Source of the DNA: Pseudarthrobacter enclensis
GTDB lineage: Bacteria > Actinomycetota > Actinomycetes > Actinomycetales > Micrococcaceae
DNA: 64,000 bases
NCBI RefSeq assembly: GCF_030811655.1
Contig: NZ_JAUSRE010000003.1
Coordinates: 1-64,000 of the forward strand
Direction of reading: 5' to 3'
The notes beneath the pieces are model-generated. The model did not search any database. It was not told the DNA's origin and was given only the letters and a program-made list of their open reading frames with translations. Every line of letters starts with the position of its first letter. Position 1 is the first letter of the stretch. Of this stretch, positions 17,063 to 26,288 are shown piece after piece. Both the position numbers and the translations under genes were made by a program.

Positions 17063-17812
17063 TTGAAAACTCGCCTTCTGGGAGGCATCGTTGCGCTTGT
17101 GCTCGCCGTAGTCGGCACACTGCTTCTCATTTCATACGTTCAAGGCTCTGAAGCCAGGGCCCAGGCGGATCTGCAACCCATCGACGTTCTGGTGGTGGAA
17201 AAGCAGATCCCGCAAGGATCGACGCTGGACCAGATCAAGTCGGCGGTCAAGCTCGCTTCCCTCCCGTCAGCTTCAGTGCCCAATGGCGCCCTGAAGAGCC
17301 TCGACGGCCTCGACGGGAAAGTGGCGTCCGCTGACCTGGTACCGGGAGAACCCCTCCTGGGAGTTCGCCTCGTTGACCCGACGTCTCTGGCAGCCCCGGG
17401 ATCCGTTCCCGTTCCTGCCGGCATGCAGGAGATCTCGGTCCAGCTCGACGCGCAGCGGGTTGTTGGCGGACGTATCGCGGCCGGCGACACCGTGGGCGTC
17501 GTAGCCCTGTTCGCTGGAGACGGACCCGACGGCGCGACCGCGCAGCAGATCTTCCACAAGGTACTGGTCACCAGCGTCCAGCGGGCGGCCGCCCAAAACT
17601 CCGGGAACAACGGGAACAACCAGGCGTCCAGCGAACAGGCAAACACGCAGCTACCAACGGGTCAGTTGCTGGTGACGTTCGCCCGCAGCGACGCCGACGC
17701 TCAAAAGATCGCTTTCGCCGCAGAGTTCGGAAAGCTCTGGCTTACGAAGGAACCGGCATCAGCTACGGAAAGCGCTCCGGCCGTCATCAAGAAAGTGGAG
17801 CTGGTCAAATGA
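17063..17812 (+). CDS. cpaB: CpaB/RcpC-like pilus assembly protein, locus 1
   Basis: 249 residues. An N-terminal membrane anchor (LLGGIVALVLAVVGTLLLISY) precedes an SAF domain (PIDVLVVEKQIPQGSTLD) and a CpaB/RcpC C-terminal domain, on the outer face. In diderms CpaB works with the secretin; no secretin is present in this monoderm locus, so it may contact peptidoglycan or the pilus base. It starts with a TTG, supported by AGGGGA 6 nt upstream. The 3' end overlaps cpaE (ATGA). Confidence 0.87.
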   Translation: MKTRLLGGIVALVLAVVGTLLLISYVQGSEARAQADLQPIDVLVVEKQIPQGSTLDQIKSAVKLASLPSASVPNGALKSLDGLDGKVASADLVPGEPLLGVRLVDPTSLAAPGSVPVPAGMQEISVQLDAQRVVGGRIAAGDTVGVVALFAGDGPDGATAQQIFHKVLVTSVQRAAAQNSGNNGNNQASSEQANTQLPTGQLLVTFARSDADAQKIAFAAEFGKLWLTKEPASATESAPAVIKKVELVK

Positions 17813-19005
17813 GCAGGTTCGTGTTGATCACCCCGGACAACAACTTCACCCAGCGGACCAAGCAGGCCACCAACAGCCTCCACGGAGCTGTGCAGACGCT
17901 GCAGGCTGATTACCTGCCGCCGAGCCCGGACGACATCCTCCGCGCCATCAACGGGGACCCGGCGGAAGTGATCCTCCTGGGTCCCGGGCTTCCAACCGAA
18001 GATGCTATCCGGCTTGCGAGCCTGTTCGATCTCCAGTTCCCGGAGATCAGTGTAGTCCTGGTCACTGAGGGAGGATCCGACGTCGCATTGCCGGCCATGC
18101 GGGCCGGTATCCGTGACCTCCTTAGCCCGGAGGCGTCAGTTGACGACATCCGGGCGATGCTGGAACGGGCAAGCCTGGCATCGGCGGGACGACGGAGGGG
18201 ACTGGGTGCGTCTGTAGCGGAAGCACCCACCGGAACCCGCATCATTGCCGTGATGTCGCCCAAGGGCGGAGTGGGCAAAACAACGGTGACAACGAACCTG
18301 GCAGTAGGGCTGGGGAAAGTTTCACCAAGCAACGTCGTAGTGGTGGATCTTGACCTTCAGTTCGGTGACGTTGCTTCCGGGCTGATGCTGGAACCGGAGC
18401 GTACTTTGATTGATGCGGTCACCGGAGCGGCCGTACAGGACAGCATGGTCCTGAAGTCCTACCTGACCCTGCACCAATCCGGTGTCTACGCCCTGTGCGC
18501 CCCGCTTAATCCTGCCCAAGCCGATCAAATCAGCGGCGATCAGGTGGGCCACCTTATTGCGCAACTCGCTTCCGAGTTCCAGTACGTCGTGGTCGACACC
18601 GCGCCCGGTTTGGGTGAACACGTTCTTGCAACTTTGGATCGTGCCACTGATGCCGTGTGGGTTTGTGGCATGGACATTCCCAGCATCAGGGGCTTGCGGA
18701 CAGGCTTCCGGATCCTCGAGGAGTTGAATCTCCTGCCCGAGAACCGGCACGTTGTGCTGAACTTCGCGGATCGCAGGAGTGGGCTCACGGTGCAGGATGT
18801 GGAAGCCACGATTGGCTGCCCGGTGGACATAGTCCTCCCACGTTCCCGGGCCGTTCCCTTTTCCACCAACAAGGGCGTGCCGCTCCTCCAGGACGGCAGC
18901 CGGGACAGCGCTGCACGGGGCTTGAGTCAGCTGGTGGAGCGTCTCAAGCCTGATTGGAAGGAAAAACAGCACAAGAAGCTGCACAGAAGGGCGGTAGTGC
19001 AATGA
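17809..19005 (+). CDS. cpaE: CpaE-like MinD/ParA-family ATPase with a receiver-like N-terminus, locus 1
   Basis: 398 residues. Residues 1 to about 125 resemble a degenerate response-regulator receiver fold. The rest is a MinD/ParA-type ATPase with deviant Walker A SPKGGVGKTT (150-159), VVVDLDLQFGDV and VVVDTAPG. CpaE/TadZ proteins position the Tad machinery in the cell. Overlaps cpaB and cpaF by 4 nt (ATGA) on each side, implying tight coupling. Confidence 0.92.
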   Translation: MSRFVLITPDNNFTQRTKQATNSLHGAVQTLQADYLPPSPDDILRAINGDPAEVILLGPGLPTEDAIRLASLFDLQFPEISVVLVTEGGSDVALPAMRAGIRDLLSPEASVDDIRAMLERASLASAGRRRGLGASVAEAPTGTRIIAVMSPKGGVGKTTVTTNLAVGLGKVSPSNVVVVDLDLQFGDVASGLMLEPERTLIDAVTGAAVQDSMVLKSYLTLHQSGVYALCAPLNPAQADQISGDQVGHLIAQLASEFQYVVVDTAPGLGEHVLATLDRATDAVWVCGMDIPSIRGLRTGFRILEELNLLPENRHVVLNFADRRSGLTVQDVEATIGCPVDIVLPRSRAVPFSTNKGVPLLQDGSRDSAARGLSQLVERLKPDWKEKQHKKLHRRAVVQ

Positions 19006-20438
19006 GTCTGGCAAGAAGGTTGGAAGCAGCCCGCGGAAACGACGAAGCCAAGAACGGTCCCGACACGGCAGTGCCGGCAGCCCCATGGAGCCCCAACAGT
19101 GCCTCGGTTGCCGATCCGCTCGTTTCCCCGGCGTACACAAGTGAACCCAACGAAGCCCTCGCTGCCGTCAAGGAACGGGCTGGCGTGGCGTTGTATGAGC
19201 GCATGGGCAGCCGGATCACTGATTCTTCCATCGAGGACGCGGAGCTGCAGCAGTACGTCAAGGATGAACTCAAGAAGATCATCGAAGAAGAAGACATCCC
19301 GCTGACGCTCACCGAGCGGAACCGGCTTGTCCAGGAGATTATCGACGACGTCCTGGGCCTGGGCCCCCTTGAGAAATTCCTCAAGGACGGGGACATCACG
19401 GAAATCATGGTGAACGGTCCGGACAAGATCTACGTCGAACGCCAGGGCAAGCTCGGGGTGACCGGTGCCCGCTTCAATGACGAGGACCACCTTCGCAGAG
19501 TGATCGAGCGGATCGTGACGAAGGTGGGACGGCGCATTGACGAATCGTCACCGCTGGTGGATGCACGCCTTAGCGACGGATCCCGCGTTAACGCGATCAT
19601 TCCGCCCCTGGCCGTCAGCGGTTCATCCCTGACAATCCGCAAGTTCGGCCAGGTTCCGCTGACAGTCAACAACCTCATTTCCCTGGGGTCGATGTCTCCT
19701 GAAATCGCCGAGCTTCTGCACGCATGTGTCCAGGCCCGCCTCAACATCATCGTGTCCGGGGGAACCGGTACCGGCAAGACGACGTTGCTCAACGTCCTGT
19801 CGTCCTTCCTGCCCTCGGACGAGCGGATCGTCACCATTGAAGACGCGGTGGAACTCCAGCTCCAGCAGGAACACGTGGTACGGCTTGAGAGCCGCCCACG
19901 CAATATCGAGGGCAAAGGTGAGATCACTATCCGGGATCTGGTCCGTAACTCCCTGCGCATGCGGCCTGACCGGATCGTGATCGGCGAAGTTCGTGGAGGG
20001 GAATCGCTTGACATGCTGCAGGCGATGAACACCGGCCATGACGGCTCCATCTCCACCGTCCACGCCAACTCGCCGCGTGACGCCATCTCCAGGCTTGAGA
20101 CCCTGGTCCTCATGGCCGGCATGGATCTGCCGCTGCGCGCCATCCGTGAGCAGATTGCCTCGGCCGTGAACCTCATTGTCCATATTTCCAGGCTCCGGGA
20201 CGGATCCCGGCGAATCACGCACGTGACCGAAGTACAAGGAATGGAAGGCGACATAGTTACCCTCCAGGACGCGTTCGTATTTGATTACAGTGCGGGCCTG
20301 GATGCCAACGGAAAATTCCTGGGGCGCCCTGTACCGACGGGGGTGCGTCCGCGCTTCGTAGACCACTTCGCGGAACTCGGCATTTCGCTGTCGCCGGCAG
20401 TGTTTGGCAGCTCGCCCGTGGGCGGTGGCTTCCGGTGA
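19002..20438 (+). CDS. cpaF: CpaF/TadA secretion ATPase, locus 1
   Basis: Hexameric type II/IV secretion ATPase that powers pilus assembly. 478 residues: a variable N-terminus (1 to about 90), an N-terminal domain with VDARLSDGSRVNAIIPPL, then the core. Walker A is GGTGTGKTT (253-261), the Asp box and Walker B lie in IVTIEDAVELQL and IVIGEVRGGE, and the His box region is GHDGSISTVHANS. The start overlaps the cpaE stop (ATGA) and the stop overlaps tadB (GTGA). Confidence 0.96.
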   Translation: MSLARRLEAARGNDEAKNGPDTAVPAAPWSPNSASVADPLVSPAYTSEPNEALAAVKERAGVALYERMGSRITDSSIEDAELQQYVKDELKKIIEEEDIPLTLTERNRLVQEIIDDVLGLGPLEKFLKDGDITEIMVNGPDKIYVERQGKLGVTGARFNDEDHLRRVIERIVTKVGRRIDESSPLVDARLSDGSRVNAIIPPLAVSGSSLTIRKFGQVPLTVNNLISLGSMSPEIAELLHACVQARLNIIVSGGTGTGKTTLLNVLSSFLPSDERIVTIEDAVELQLQQEHVVRLESRPRNIEGKGEITIRDLVRNSLRMRPDRIVIGEVRGGESLDMLQAMNTGHDGSISTVHANSPRDAISRLETLVLMAGMDLPLRAIREQIASAVNLIVHISRLRDGSRRITHVTEVQGMEGDIVTLQDAFVFDYSAGLDANGKFLGRPVPTGVRPRFVDHFAELGISLSPAVFGSSPVGGGFR

Positions 20439-21382
20439 CCACCACCAGCCCGGTCTTCCTGGCCCTCGGCGTGGCACTCTGCCTGGGCGCCGGCACGATC
20501 CTCTTCTTCGTCACGTTCAAGAGCAGCCGCGGTGCGATTGCCATTTCCCGTCGGAGGCCAGGGGTAGCCAACGGCCCTACCCTCCTCACGCGCGTAACGG
20601 ATTCGGCCACGTCCTACCTGGAAAGAAACGTCAGCAAGAACGCCAGGTTCGGCAGCCGCGCGTCATTGGAACAGGCCGGCCTGAAGATGCGCCAAGCAGA
20701 TTTCCTGTTGTTGGTTGCGTCCGTAGCCGTCACGGCAGGCTTTGTCGGCTTCATTCTCGGGGGGATTGTCGCAGCGCTGCTCTTCGTCCTGGCGACTCCC
20801 GTGCTGGCCATGCTGGTCCTGAGCATCCTTTCTTCCCGACGCCGTTCAAAGTTCGAAGCTCAGCTGGGCGACACCCTGCAAATGCTCTCCGGCGGCCTGC
20901 GTGCCGGACACAGCCTGCTCCGGGCCGTAGACGCAGTTTCGAAGGAAGCCGAGGCACCCACGTCCGAGGAGTTCGCAAGGCTGGTCAACGAGAACAGGCT
21001 TGGGCGGGACCTTAAGGACTCGATGCTTGATGCCGCCCAGCGGCTGCGCAGCCAAGACTTCGAATGGGTGGGCCAGGCGATCGAGATCCATCGTGAGGTG
21101 GGTGGCGATCTGGCGGAAGTCCTCGATCAGGTGGGTGACACCATCCGCGAGCGCAGCCAGATCAAAGGCCAGGTAAAGTCACTAAGCGCTGAGGGCCGGC
21201 TCTCCGCCTACATCCTGGTGGCTCTCCCGATTGGAATGTTCCTGTACATGTCAGTCGTCAACACCTCATACATCGCGACCCTCTACACCGCCGTCATCGG
21301 ATGGATCTTGCTGGGAGTTGCAGTGTTTCTCCTGGTGGTGGGGTCGTTCTGGCTTAGCCGCGTCGTGAAGATCAAGTTCTAG
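20435..21382 (+). CDS. tadB: TadB-like inner-membrane platform protein, locus 1
   Basis: GspF/T2SSF-family membrane protein of 315 residues which, with TadC, forms the platform turned by CpaF. N-terminal helices (about 5-28, 88-130) precede the cytoplasmic T2SSF domain (QLGDTLQMLSGGLRAGHSLLRAVD), with two C-terminal helices (about 255-310). The GTG start overlaps the cpaF stop. tadC follows after 9 nt. Confidence 0.92.
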   Translation: MTTTSPVFLALGVALCLGAGTILFFVTFKSSRGAIAISRRRPGVANGPTLLTRVTDSATSYLERNVSKNARFGSRASLEQAGLKMRQADFLLLVASVAVTAGFVGFILGGIVAALLFVLATPVLAMLVLSILSSRRRSKFEAQLGDTLQMLSGGLRAGHSLLRAVDAVSKEAEAPTSEEFARLVNENRLGRDLKDSMLDAAQRLRSQDFEWVGQAIEIHREVGGDLAEVLDQVGDTIRERSQIKGQVKSLSAEGRLSAYILVALPIGMFLYMSVVNTSYIATLYTAVIGWILLGVAVFLLVVGSFWLSRVVKIKF

Positions 21383-21391
21383 GAGGAAGAC

Positions 21392-22300
21392 ATGACACCA
21401 ATGGCTTGGCTGATTGTTGGCCTGATCGTGTTTCCCACCTCATTCCTTGTTTGGTCCTTCCTGGCCGTAGACAGGACAGGGGTCGCAGCAGTTCGCAGCA
21501 ACCTGGGCCGCGGCATCCGCCTCGTGGAGAGCGCGGTGCCCGGGGCCGGGGCGGCCGGGGCCGGGGAATCCAAACCATCGGTCCCCCTCGGGATGAGGAT
21601 GACGCCCAAAGGGTACGTGGCTTGGCTGGATAAACTCCTGGCCAGGGCCGGCAGGCCCGCACAGCTTCCCCTTCCGCGGCTGCTGATTGCCAAGCCGGCG
21701 TTAGCGCTCCTCGTCACGGTACTCGGGATCCTTATCGCCACCAAGAACCCCACAGCATCGGCTTACCTGTTCGTAGTGCTGGCGGCAATCCTCGCCTACT
21801 TTGTTCCGGACATCCTGGTTCACGGCAGGGGCGTCGAGCGTCAGAAAGCCATCGAACTCGAACTGCCAAACACACTCGACCAGATGCTGATCTCCGTTGA
21901 GGCCGGATTGGGGTTCGAGATTGCCATGGCAAGGGCAGCACAAAACGGAAAAGGCCCCCTGGCCTTCGAACTCACGAGAACCCTCCAGGACATGCAGGTG
22001 GGCAGGAGCCGGCGGGACGCCTACCTCGCTTTGGCCTCCCGGACCGATGTGCCCGATCTTCGTGCTTTTGTTCGAGCCGTGGTCCAGGCGGACATCTATG
22101 GGATTGCGATCGCGAACGTGTTGCGTACCCAGGCAAAGCAGATGCGCGTCAAGCGGCGGCAACGGGCCGAGGAGAAAGCCATGAAACTGCCCATCAAAGT
22201 TCTCTTTCCACTGATGTTCTGCATCCTCCCAGCCTTGTTCATCGTGATCATAGGGCCCGCTGCCATCAATGTCATGAAGAACTTCGCTGGAGTCTTCTAA
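21392..22300 (+). CDS. tadC: TadC-like inner-membrane platform protein, locus 1
   Basis: Second T2SSF-domain platform protein, 302 residues. Signature stretches are ELPNTLDQMLISVEAGLGFE and RRQRAEEKAMKLPIKVLFP, with membrane helices at both ends. The start has a strong AGGAGG site. It is the last gene of tad locus 1 and is followed by an intrinsic terminator. Confidence 0.93.
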   Translation: MTPMAWLIVGLIVFPTSFLVWSFLAVDRTGVAAVRSNLGRGIRLVESAVPGAGAAGAGESKPSVPLGMRMTPKGYVAWLDKLLARAGRPAQLPLPRLLIAKPALALLVTVLGILIATKNPTASAYLFVVLAAILAYFVPDILVHGRGVERQKAIELELPNTLDQMLISVEAGLGFEIAMARAAQNGKGPLAFELTRTLQDMQVGRSRRDAYLALASRTDVPDLRAFVRAVVQADIYGIAIANVLRTQAKQMRVKRRQRAEEKAMKLPIKVLFPLMFCILPALFIVIIGPAAINVMKNFAGVF

Positions 22301-22342
22301 ACCTCGTCCACCCCCATCGCGCTCCTGCAGCGCCCACTGACC

Positions 22343-22379
22343 GGACCCCCTCGGCACCCAGAACCGAGGGGGTCCTTTT
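22343..22379 (+). terminator. Terminator closing tad locus 1
   Basis: GGACCCCCTCGG (22343-22354) and CCGAGGGGGTCC (22364-22375) form a perfect 12-bp stem with a 9-nt loop, followed by TTTT. The two tad loci are therefore separate transcription units. Confidence 0.92.
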
Positions 22380-22570
22380 GTGTGCCTGCAGTGGTGTTGG
22401 GAAAACGCAGCGTCAGCGCAACAAAGACCACGCAAATGCGCAGCGAACAGGCACGCCGTAAAGGCTTTGCGCAGGATGTTGCAAGATCCCATCAATGTCG
22501 TATCAAGCGTTGCTAACTTCGTTGAAGCGCTGGTGCTGGGCCAGCCTATCCGTCTCGCACAGGAGTCAAA

Positions 22571-22795
22571 ATGCTTTCTCTCTACACCAACCTCTCGGTC
22601 CGCCTTCGCAGCGAAAAGGGCGCAACCGCCGTTGAATACGGCGTCATGGTGGCCCTCATTGCTGTTGCCATCATCGTCGCCGTCACTCTGCTTGGTGGTA
22701 ACCTCACCGAGCTCTTCAATAGCACTGCTTGCTCCGTCAAGGGCGGCACATGGACGGCGACGACCACCGCCCTCGCAGGCAGCTGCTCCAAGTAA
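22571..22795 (+). CDS. flp: Flp-type pilin of tad locus 2 with a cysteine-bearing C-terminal extension
   Basis: 74 residues. Cleavage is expected at KG|ATAVEYG, then a hydrophobic helix (VMVALIAVAIIVAVTLLG). Unlike the two locus-1 pilins, the mature protein carries an extra tail of about 20 residues with Cys54 and Cys72, positioned to form a disulfide-closed loop at the pilus surface. AGGAG precedes the ATG. A stem-loop lies between it and tadE-2. Confidence 0.92.
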   Translation: MLSLYTNLSVRLRSEKGATAVEYGVMVALIAVAIIVAVTLLGGNLTELFNSTACSVKGGTWTATTTALAGSCSK

Positions 22796-22810
22796 CCGTC
22801 AGGGCTTTCC

Positions 22811-22853
22811 AAACGTGGTGGCGGCGGCATTTGGATCGCCGCCACTTGCGTTT
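22811..22853 (+). other. Stem-loop between the pilin gene and tadE of locus 2
   Basis: GTGGCGGCG (22818-22826) and CGCCGCCAC (22837-22845) form a perfect 9-bp stem with a 10-nt loop, extended by AAACG and CGTTT across a small internal loop. There is no U-tract. It occupies the same place as the stem-loop at 15468-15516 in locus 1, but the sequence is unrelated. Confidence 0.6.
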
Positions 22854-22888
22854 CAGTAACGGAGCGTATGCAAACGAGAGGCACACCC

Positions 22889-23278
22889 ATGAATCGCCAA
22901 TCCGAACGCGGCGCTGCTGCTGTCGAGTTCGCGATCGTGGTGCCTGTCCTAGTCATGTTGCTTTTGGGAATCATGGAATTCAGCCGGGTTTACAACACCC
23001 AAGCATCGTTATCAGCAGCCGCGCGTGAAGGTGTGCGGGTTATGGCCATCTCCAATGATCCAGCGGCCTCACGAACAGCAGCCAAGAACACCGCAGTTTC
23101 CCTCAATCCAGTGTTAGTTGATTCAAACATCACCTTCAAGAACCTTGACACGGGTACGGCGACCTGCGCGTCCGGGAACCGCATGTCCGTGACCATCACG
23201 TACTCGCTGTCCACCCTGACAGGAATAGCGGGCCCCTTCAGCATGACCGGCCAGGGAGCCATGCTGTGCGGAGGCTGA
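22889..23278 (+). CDS. tadE: TadE-like pseudopilin, locus 2
   Basis: 129 residues from the ATG at 22889, which has GAGAGG 7 nt upstream. An in-frame ATG at 22868, also with a GGAG, would add 7 residues. The leader NRQSERG precedes AAAVEFAIVVPVLVMLLLG, a typical processed pseudopilin motif. The extracytoplasmic part contains paired cysteines (TCASGN and MLCGG). The 3' end overlaps tadG-2 by 13 nt. Confidence 0.86.
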   Translation: MNRQSERGAAAVEFAIVVPVLVMLLLGIMEFSRVYNTQASLSAAAREGVRVMAISNDPAASRTAAKNTAVSLNPVLVDSNITFKNLDTGTATCASGNRMSVTITYSLSTLTGIAGPFSMTGQGAMLCGG

Positions 23279-24297
23279 ACCTGACTAAAAGGACGCACGA
23301 CGGCGAACGCGGCGCTGTTAGCGTCATTGTCGCACTGATGCTGGTGGTCCTCCTCGGCTTTGGTGCCATGGCTGTGGACGTGGCGATGATGTACTCAGAA
23401 CGCACCCAACTGCATAACGGAGCCGACGCCGCCGCCCTGGCAATCGCCCAAAAGTGTGCCAGCAACCTGACAGACCCGGACTGCTCGCCCACGTCGACGT
23501 TGGCTGCGAACCTGGCGAACAACAATGCCAATGACAGCCTCAGCAACCTCAAGTCCGTGGTGCTCGACAAGACCAACCGCAAAGTGACCGTTACAGTCGC
23601 GTCCCAGGAAGCGGGCCACACTCCAAACCAGGTGTCACTCTTCTTCGCACGCGCCCTGGGACTAAACACCACGGAGGTCAATGCGCCCGCGTCCGTCCAG
23701 TGGGGCAGCCCAACTAAAGGTCTGGCCGCCTTCCCCATCACCATTTCGATTTGCCAGGTCCGCGGCCAATACGGAGTCATGCAACTTCTGCAGATGCATG
23801 GAACAGGAGCCAACCCCTCCTGCAACTACGGACCCTCCGGTGCTGCAGTGGACGGCGGCTTCGGCGGACTCAAGCAGGACCCCAATGCCTGCGGTGCCAC
23901 GATCGACATCTCAAAAAGCACCGCCGGCGGCGATACCGGCAACAATCCGCCGCCCTATTGCGACACCCTCTTGAACTCATGGGCGGCGGACATGACAGCC
24001 GGAAAAGACGTCATCGTGCTGATCCCCATCTTCAATGCCGTCACCGGTACCGGCACCAATGCCATCTTCGGCCTCACCACCTTCGCCGCCTTCAAAGTCG
24101 CCGGCTGGAAATTCGGTCCGACAGGCCTGCCGTACACGTTCCGCAACAGGACGCCGGACGTACCTGCCGCGCTGCAGTGCAAAGAGCCATGCCGCGGAAT
24201 CATCGGAACCTTCGTCAAATACGTCTCCCTGGCCAACGGTTACACCCTGGGCCCCGTTAATCCGGACGGCGCTACCGTCGTCGTCCTCAGCAGCTAG
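23266..24297 (+). CDS. tadG: TadG-like pilus assembly protein, locus 2
   Basis: 343 residues. GERGAVSVIVALMLVVLLG leads into DVAMMYSERTQLHNGADAAALAIA, the TadG N-terminal signature, then a large extracytoplasmic domain. Both TadG proteins share a late GNNPPPYC / GNNPPTTC segment, showing paralogy along their length. The GTG start lies inside tadE-2 and has GGGAG upstream. Confidence 0.85.
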   Translation: MRRLNLTKRTHDGERGAVSVIVALMLVVLLGFGAMAVDVAMMYSERTQLHNGADAAALAIAQKCASNLTDPDCSPTSTLAANLANNNANDSLSNLKSVVLDKTNRKVTVTVASQEAGHTPNQVSLFFARALGLNTTEVNAPASVQWGSPTKGLAAFPITISICQVRGQYGVMQLLQMHGTGANPSCNYGPSGAAVDGGFGGLKQDPNACGATIDISKSTAGGDTGNNPPPYCDTLLNSWAADMTAGKDVIVLIPIFNAVTGTGTNAIFGLTTFAAFKVAGWKFGPTGLPYTFRNRTPDVPAALQCKEPCRGIIGTFVKYVSLANGYTLGPVNPDGATVVVLSS

Positions 24298-24339
24298 CCC
24301 CACCCCGTCAAGTGGTTTTCAGAGCAACAGGAGAAGTCA

Positions 24340-25095
24340 GTGAAGTCTCGTATGTTGGCCGGTGTATCAGCAATAGTGCTGGCCATCATCGGAGCGGTCC
24401 TCATCGTCACCTATGCCCAGGGTGCCGATCAGAGGGCCATGAAGGATATGGATCCAACTGACGTCCTGGTGGTCACCAAGGCTGTCCCGGCAGGTTCGTC
24501 CCTCGATGTCGTGAGGGCCTCTGTGGCAGTGCAGCAGGTTCCCGCCACCGCTGTTTCCAAGACCGCCCTGAAAAACCTCGACGACGCGGCCGGCAAGGTG
24601 GCGGCCGTCGACCTCGTCCCCGGCGAACAGCTCCTGAAGGAACGCTTGGTTGACCCCGCGGATGTTAAGACCAGCGGCTCAGTAAAGGTGCCCGCAGGCC
24701 TTCAGGAAGTCACGTTCGAGCTGGAGCCAAAGAAGGTGGTTGGAGGCCGCCTTGAAGCAGGCGACCACGTAGGCATCGCGCTTAACTTCACAGCCGGGGC
24801 AGACAAGACCAAGGCAGGCGATCCAACCACCCAGCTCACCATCCGCAAGGCCCTGGTCACCGCCGTCCAGCGAGCGCCCCAGCCGTCAGCCACAGCAAAG
24901 CCCACGGACGGCACAAACCCTCAAGACACCACACTCCCGCAGGGATCCTTCATGGTGACAGTGGCGGTCAATGACATCGACGCCGCGAAAATCATCTACT
25001 CCTCCAACAACGGCGACCTCTGGCTCACCAAGGAACCCCTCGACGCCCAGGACAACGGCCCGTTCATCGCCAGGAAGGACAACGTGTACAAATGA
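24340..25095 (+). CDS. cpaB: CpaB/RcpC-like pilus assembly protein, locus 2
   Basis: 251 residues, paralogue of the gene at 17063. A membrane anchor (AIVLAIIGAVLIVTYAQG) precedes the SAF domain DPTDVLVVTKAVPAGSSLD. KVVGGRLEAGDHVGI and GDLWLTKEP near the end match locus 1 closely. GTG start with AGGAGA upstream. Overlaps cpaE-2 by 4 nt. Confidence 0.87.
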   Translation: MKSRMLAGVSAIVLAIIGAVLIVTYAQGADQRAMKDMDPTDVLVVTKAVPAGSSLDVVRASVAVQQVPATAVSKTALKNLDDAAGKVAAVDLVPGEQLLKERLVDPADVKTSGSVKVPAGLQEVTFELEPKKVVGGRLEAGDHVGIALNFTAGADKTKAGDPTTQLTIRKALVTAVQRAPQPSATAKPTDGTNPQDTTLPQGSFMVTVAVNDIDAAKIIYSSNNGDLWLTKEPLDAQDNGPFIARKDNVYK

Positions 25096-26288
25096 GCCGC
25101 TTCGTCCTTCTCTCCCCCAACGCAGACTTTGACCAGAAGCTACGCGCCGCCGTCGCCAACGGCCTGCGCGGCAGCGTCCAGACCATCGCCTCGGACATCC
25201 TTCCGGCAGGCCCGGCGGAACTCTTCGGCCTCCTCAACCAGGAGCAGCCGGAAGTCCTGATCATTGGACCCGACGTTCCTTATGAAGAGGCGTTGCGGTT
25301 CGCCAAGGTCTTCGACGTCCAGCTCCCGGGCCTCAGCCTGGTCCTGGTCAGTGACGTCCAGCCGGAGTTCCTCCTCCACGCCATGCGCGCCGGCGTCCGC
25401 GACATTCTCAGCCCGCAGGCGGACGCGGCGGAAATCAGGGTGCTGCTGGAACGTGCCTGCCAGTCCTTCGCCACCAGGCACCGCAGCCCCGATGCACAGC
25501 AGGCGGAAGCAAACACCAAGGGCCTGGTAATCGGCGTCTTCTCCCCCAAGGGCGGCGTAGGCAAAACCACCCTGGCCACCAACATCGCCATCGGCCTGGG
25601 CCAGATCGCACCCATGAGCGTGGTGATCGTGGACCTGGACCTGCAGTTCGGCGACGTCGCGTCCGGCCTCTACCTCAATCCGGAGCACACCGTGACGGAC
25701 GCCGTCACTCCTGCCGCCGCCCAGGATTCCCTGGTCCTCAAGGCCTTCCTCACCGTCCACCCCGCCGGCATCTACGCCCTGTGCGCCCCGCCAAACCCCG
25801 TGGACGCGGACCACATCACCCCGGACCAGGTCAGCCGCCTGCTCGAACAGCTCGCCCAGGAGTTCCAGTACGTGGTGGTCGACACTGCCCCCGGCATGCC
25901 GGAAATCGGCCTCGCCGCCATGGAACAGTGCACGGACGTGGTCTGGGTCAGCGCCATGGACATCCCCAGCCTCCGTGGCCTGCGCTCCGGCCTGGAGGTG
26001 CTCCGCCAGCTGGAGATCATGCCCGAATCCCGCCACGTGGTCCTCAACATGGCGGACAACAAAACCGGCCTGAACGTGCAGGACGTCGAATCCACCATCG
26101 GCGCGCCCGTGGACGTCAGCGTCCCCCGCTCCCGCGCCGTGGCCCGGTCCACCAACCGCGGCATACCCCTCCTCCAGGAATCCAAGAAAGACCCCGCCGT
26201 CAAAAGCCTCCGCCAGCTGGTGGAGCGCTTCAACCCGGCGTGGCGCACGCAGGCCCAGCGGAAGCTTCACCGAAGGGTGGTTATCTGA
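25092..26288 (+). CDS. cpaE: CpaE-like MinD/ParA-family ATPase, locus 2
   Basis: 398 residues, the same length as its locus-1 paralogue. A receiver-like N-terminal domain is followed by Walker A SPKGGVGKTT (151-160), VIVDLDLQFGDVASG and VVVDTAPG. Third codon positions are more G/C-rich than in the locus-1 copy. ATGA overlap with cpaB-2 and a one-base overlap with cpaF-2 (TGATG). Confidence 0.92.
   Translation: MSRFVLLSPNADFDQKLRAAVANGLRGSVQTIASDILPAGPAELFGLLNQEQPEVLIIGPDVPYEEALRFAKVFDVQLPGLSLVLVSDVQPEFLLHAMRAGVRDILSPQADAAEIRVLLERACQSFATRHRSPDAQQAEANTKGLVIGVFSPKGGVGKTTLATNIAIGLGQIAPMSVVIVDLDLQFGDVASGLYLNPEHTVTDAVTPAAAQDSLVLKAFLTVHPAGIYALCAPPNPVDADHITPDQVSRLLEQLAQEFQYVVVDTAPGMPEIGLAAMEQCTDVVWVSAMDIPSLRGLRSGLEVLRQLEIMPESRHVVLNMADNKTGLNVQDVESTIGAPVDVSVPRSRAVARSTNRGIPLLQESKKDPAVKSLRQLVERFNPAWRTQAQRKLHRRVVI

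Noticed and set aside
22868..22888. Earlier ATG for tadE-2
   Set aside because: Possible, but the second ATG gives a normal short leader and has GAGAGG at 7 nt.
25781..26287. 169-codon upstream extension of the locus-2 CpaF frame
   Set aside because: Lies wholly inside cpaE-2 and has Pro/Arg-rich shadow composition; ATG 26288 is coupled to the cpaE stop.
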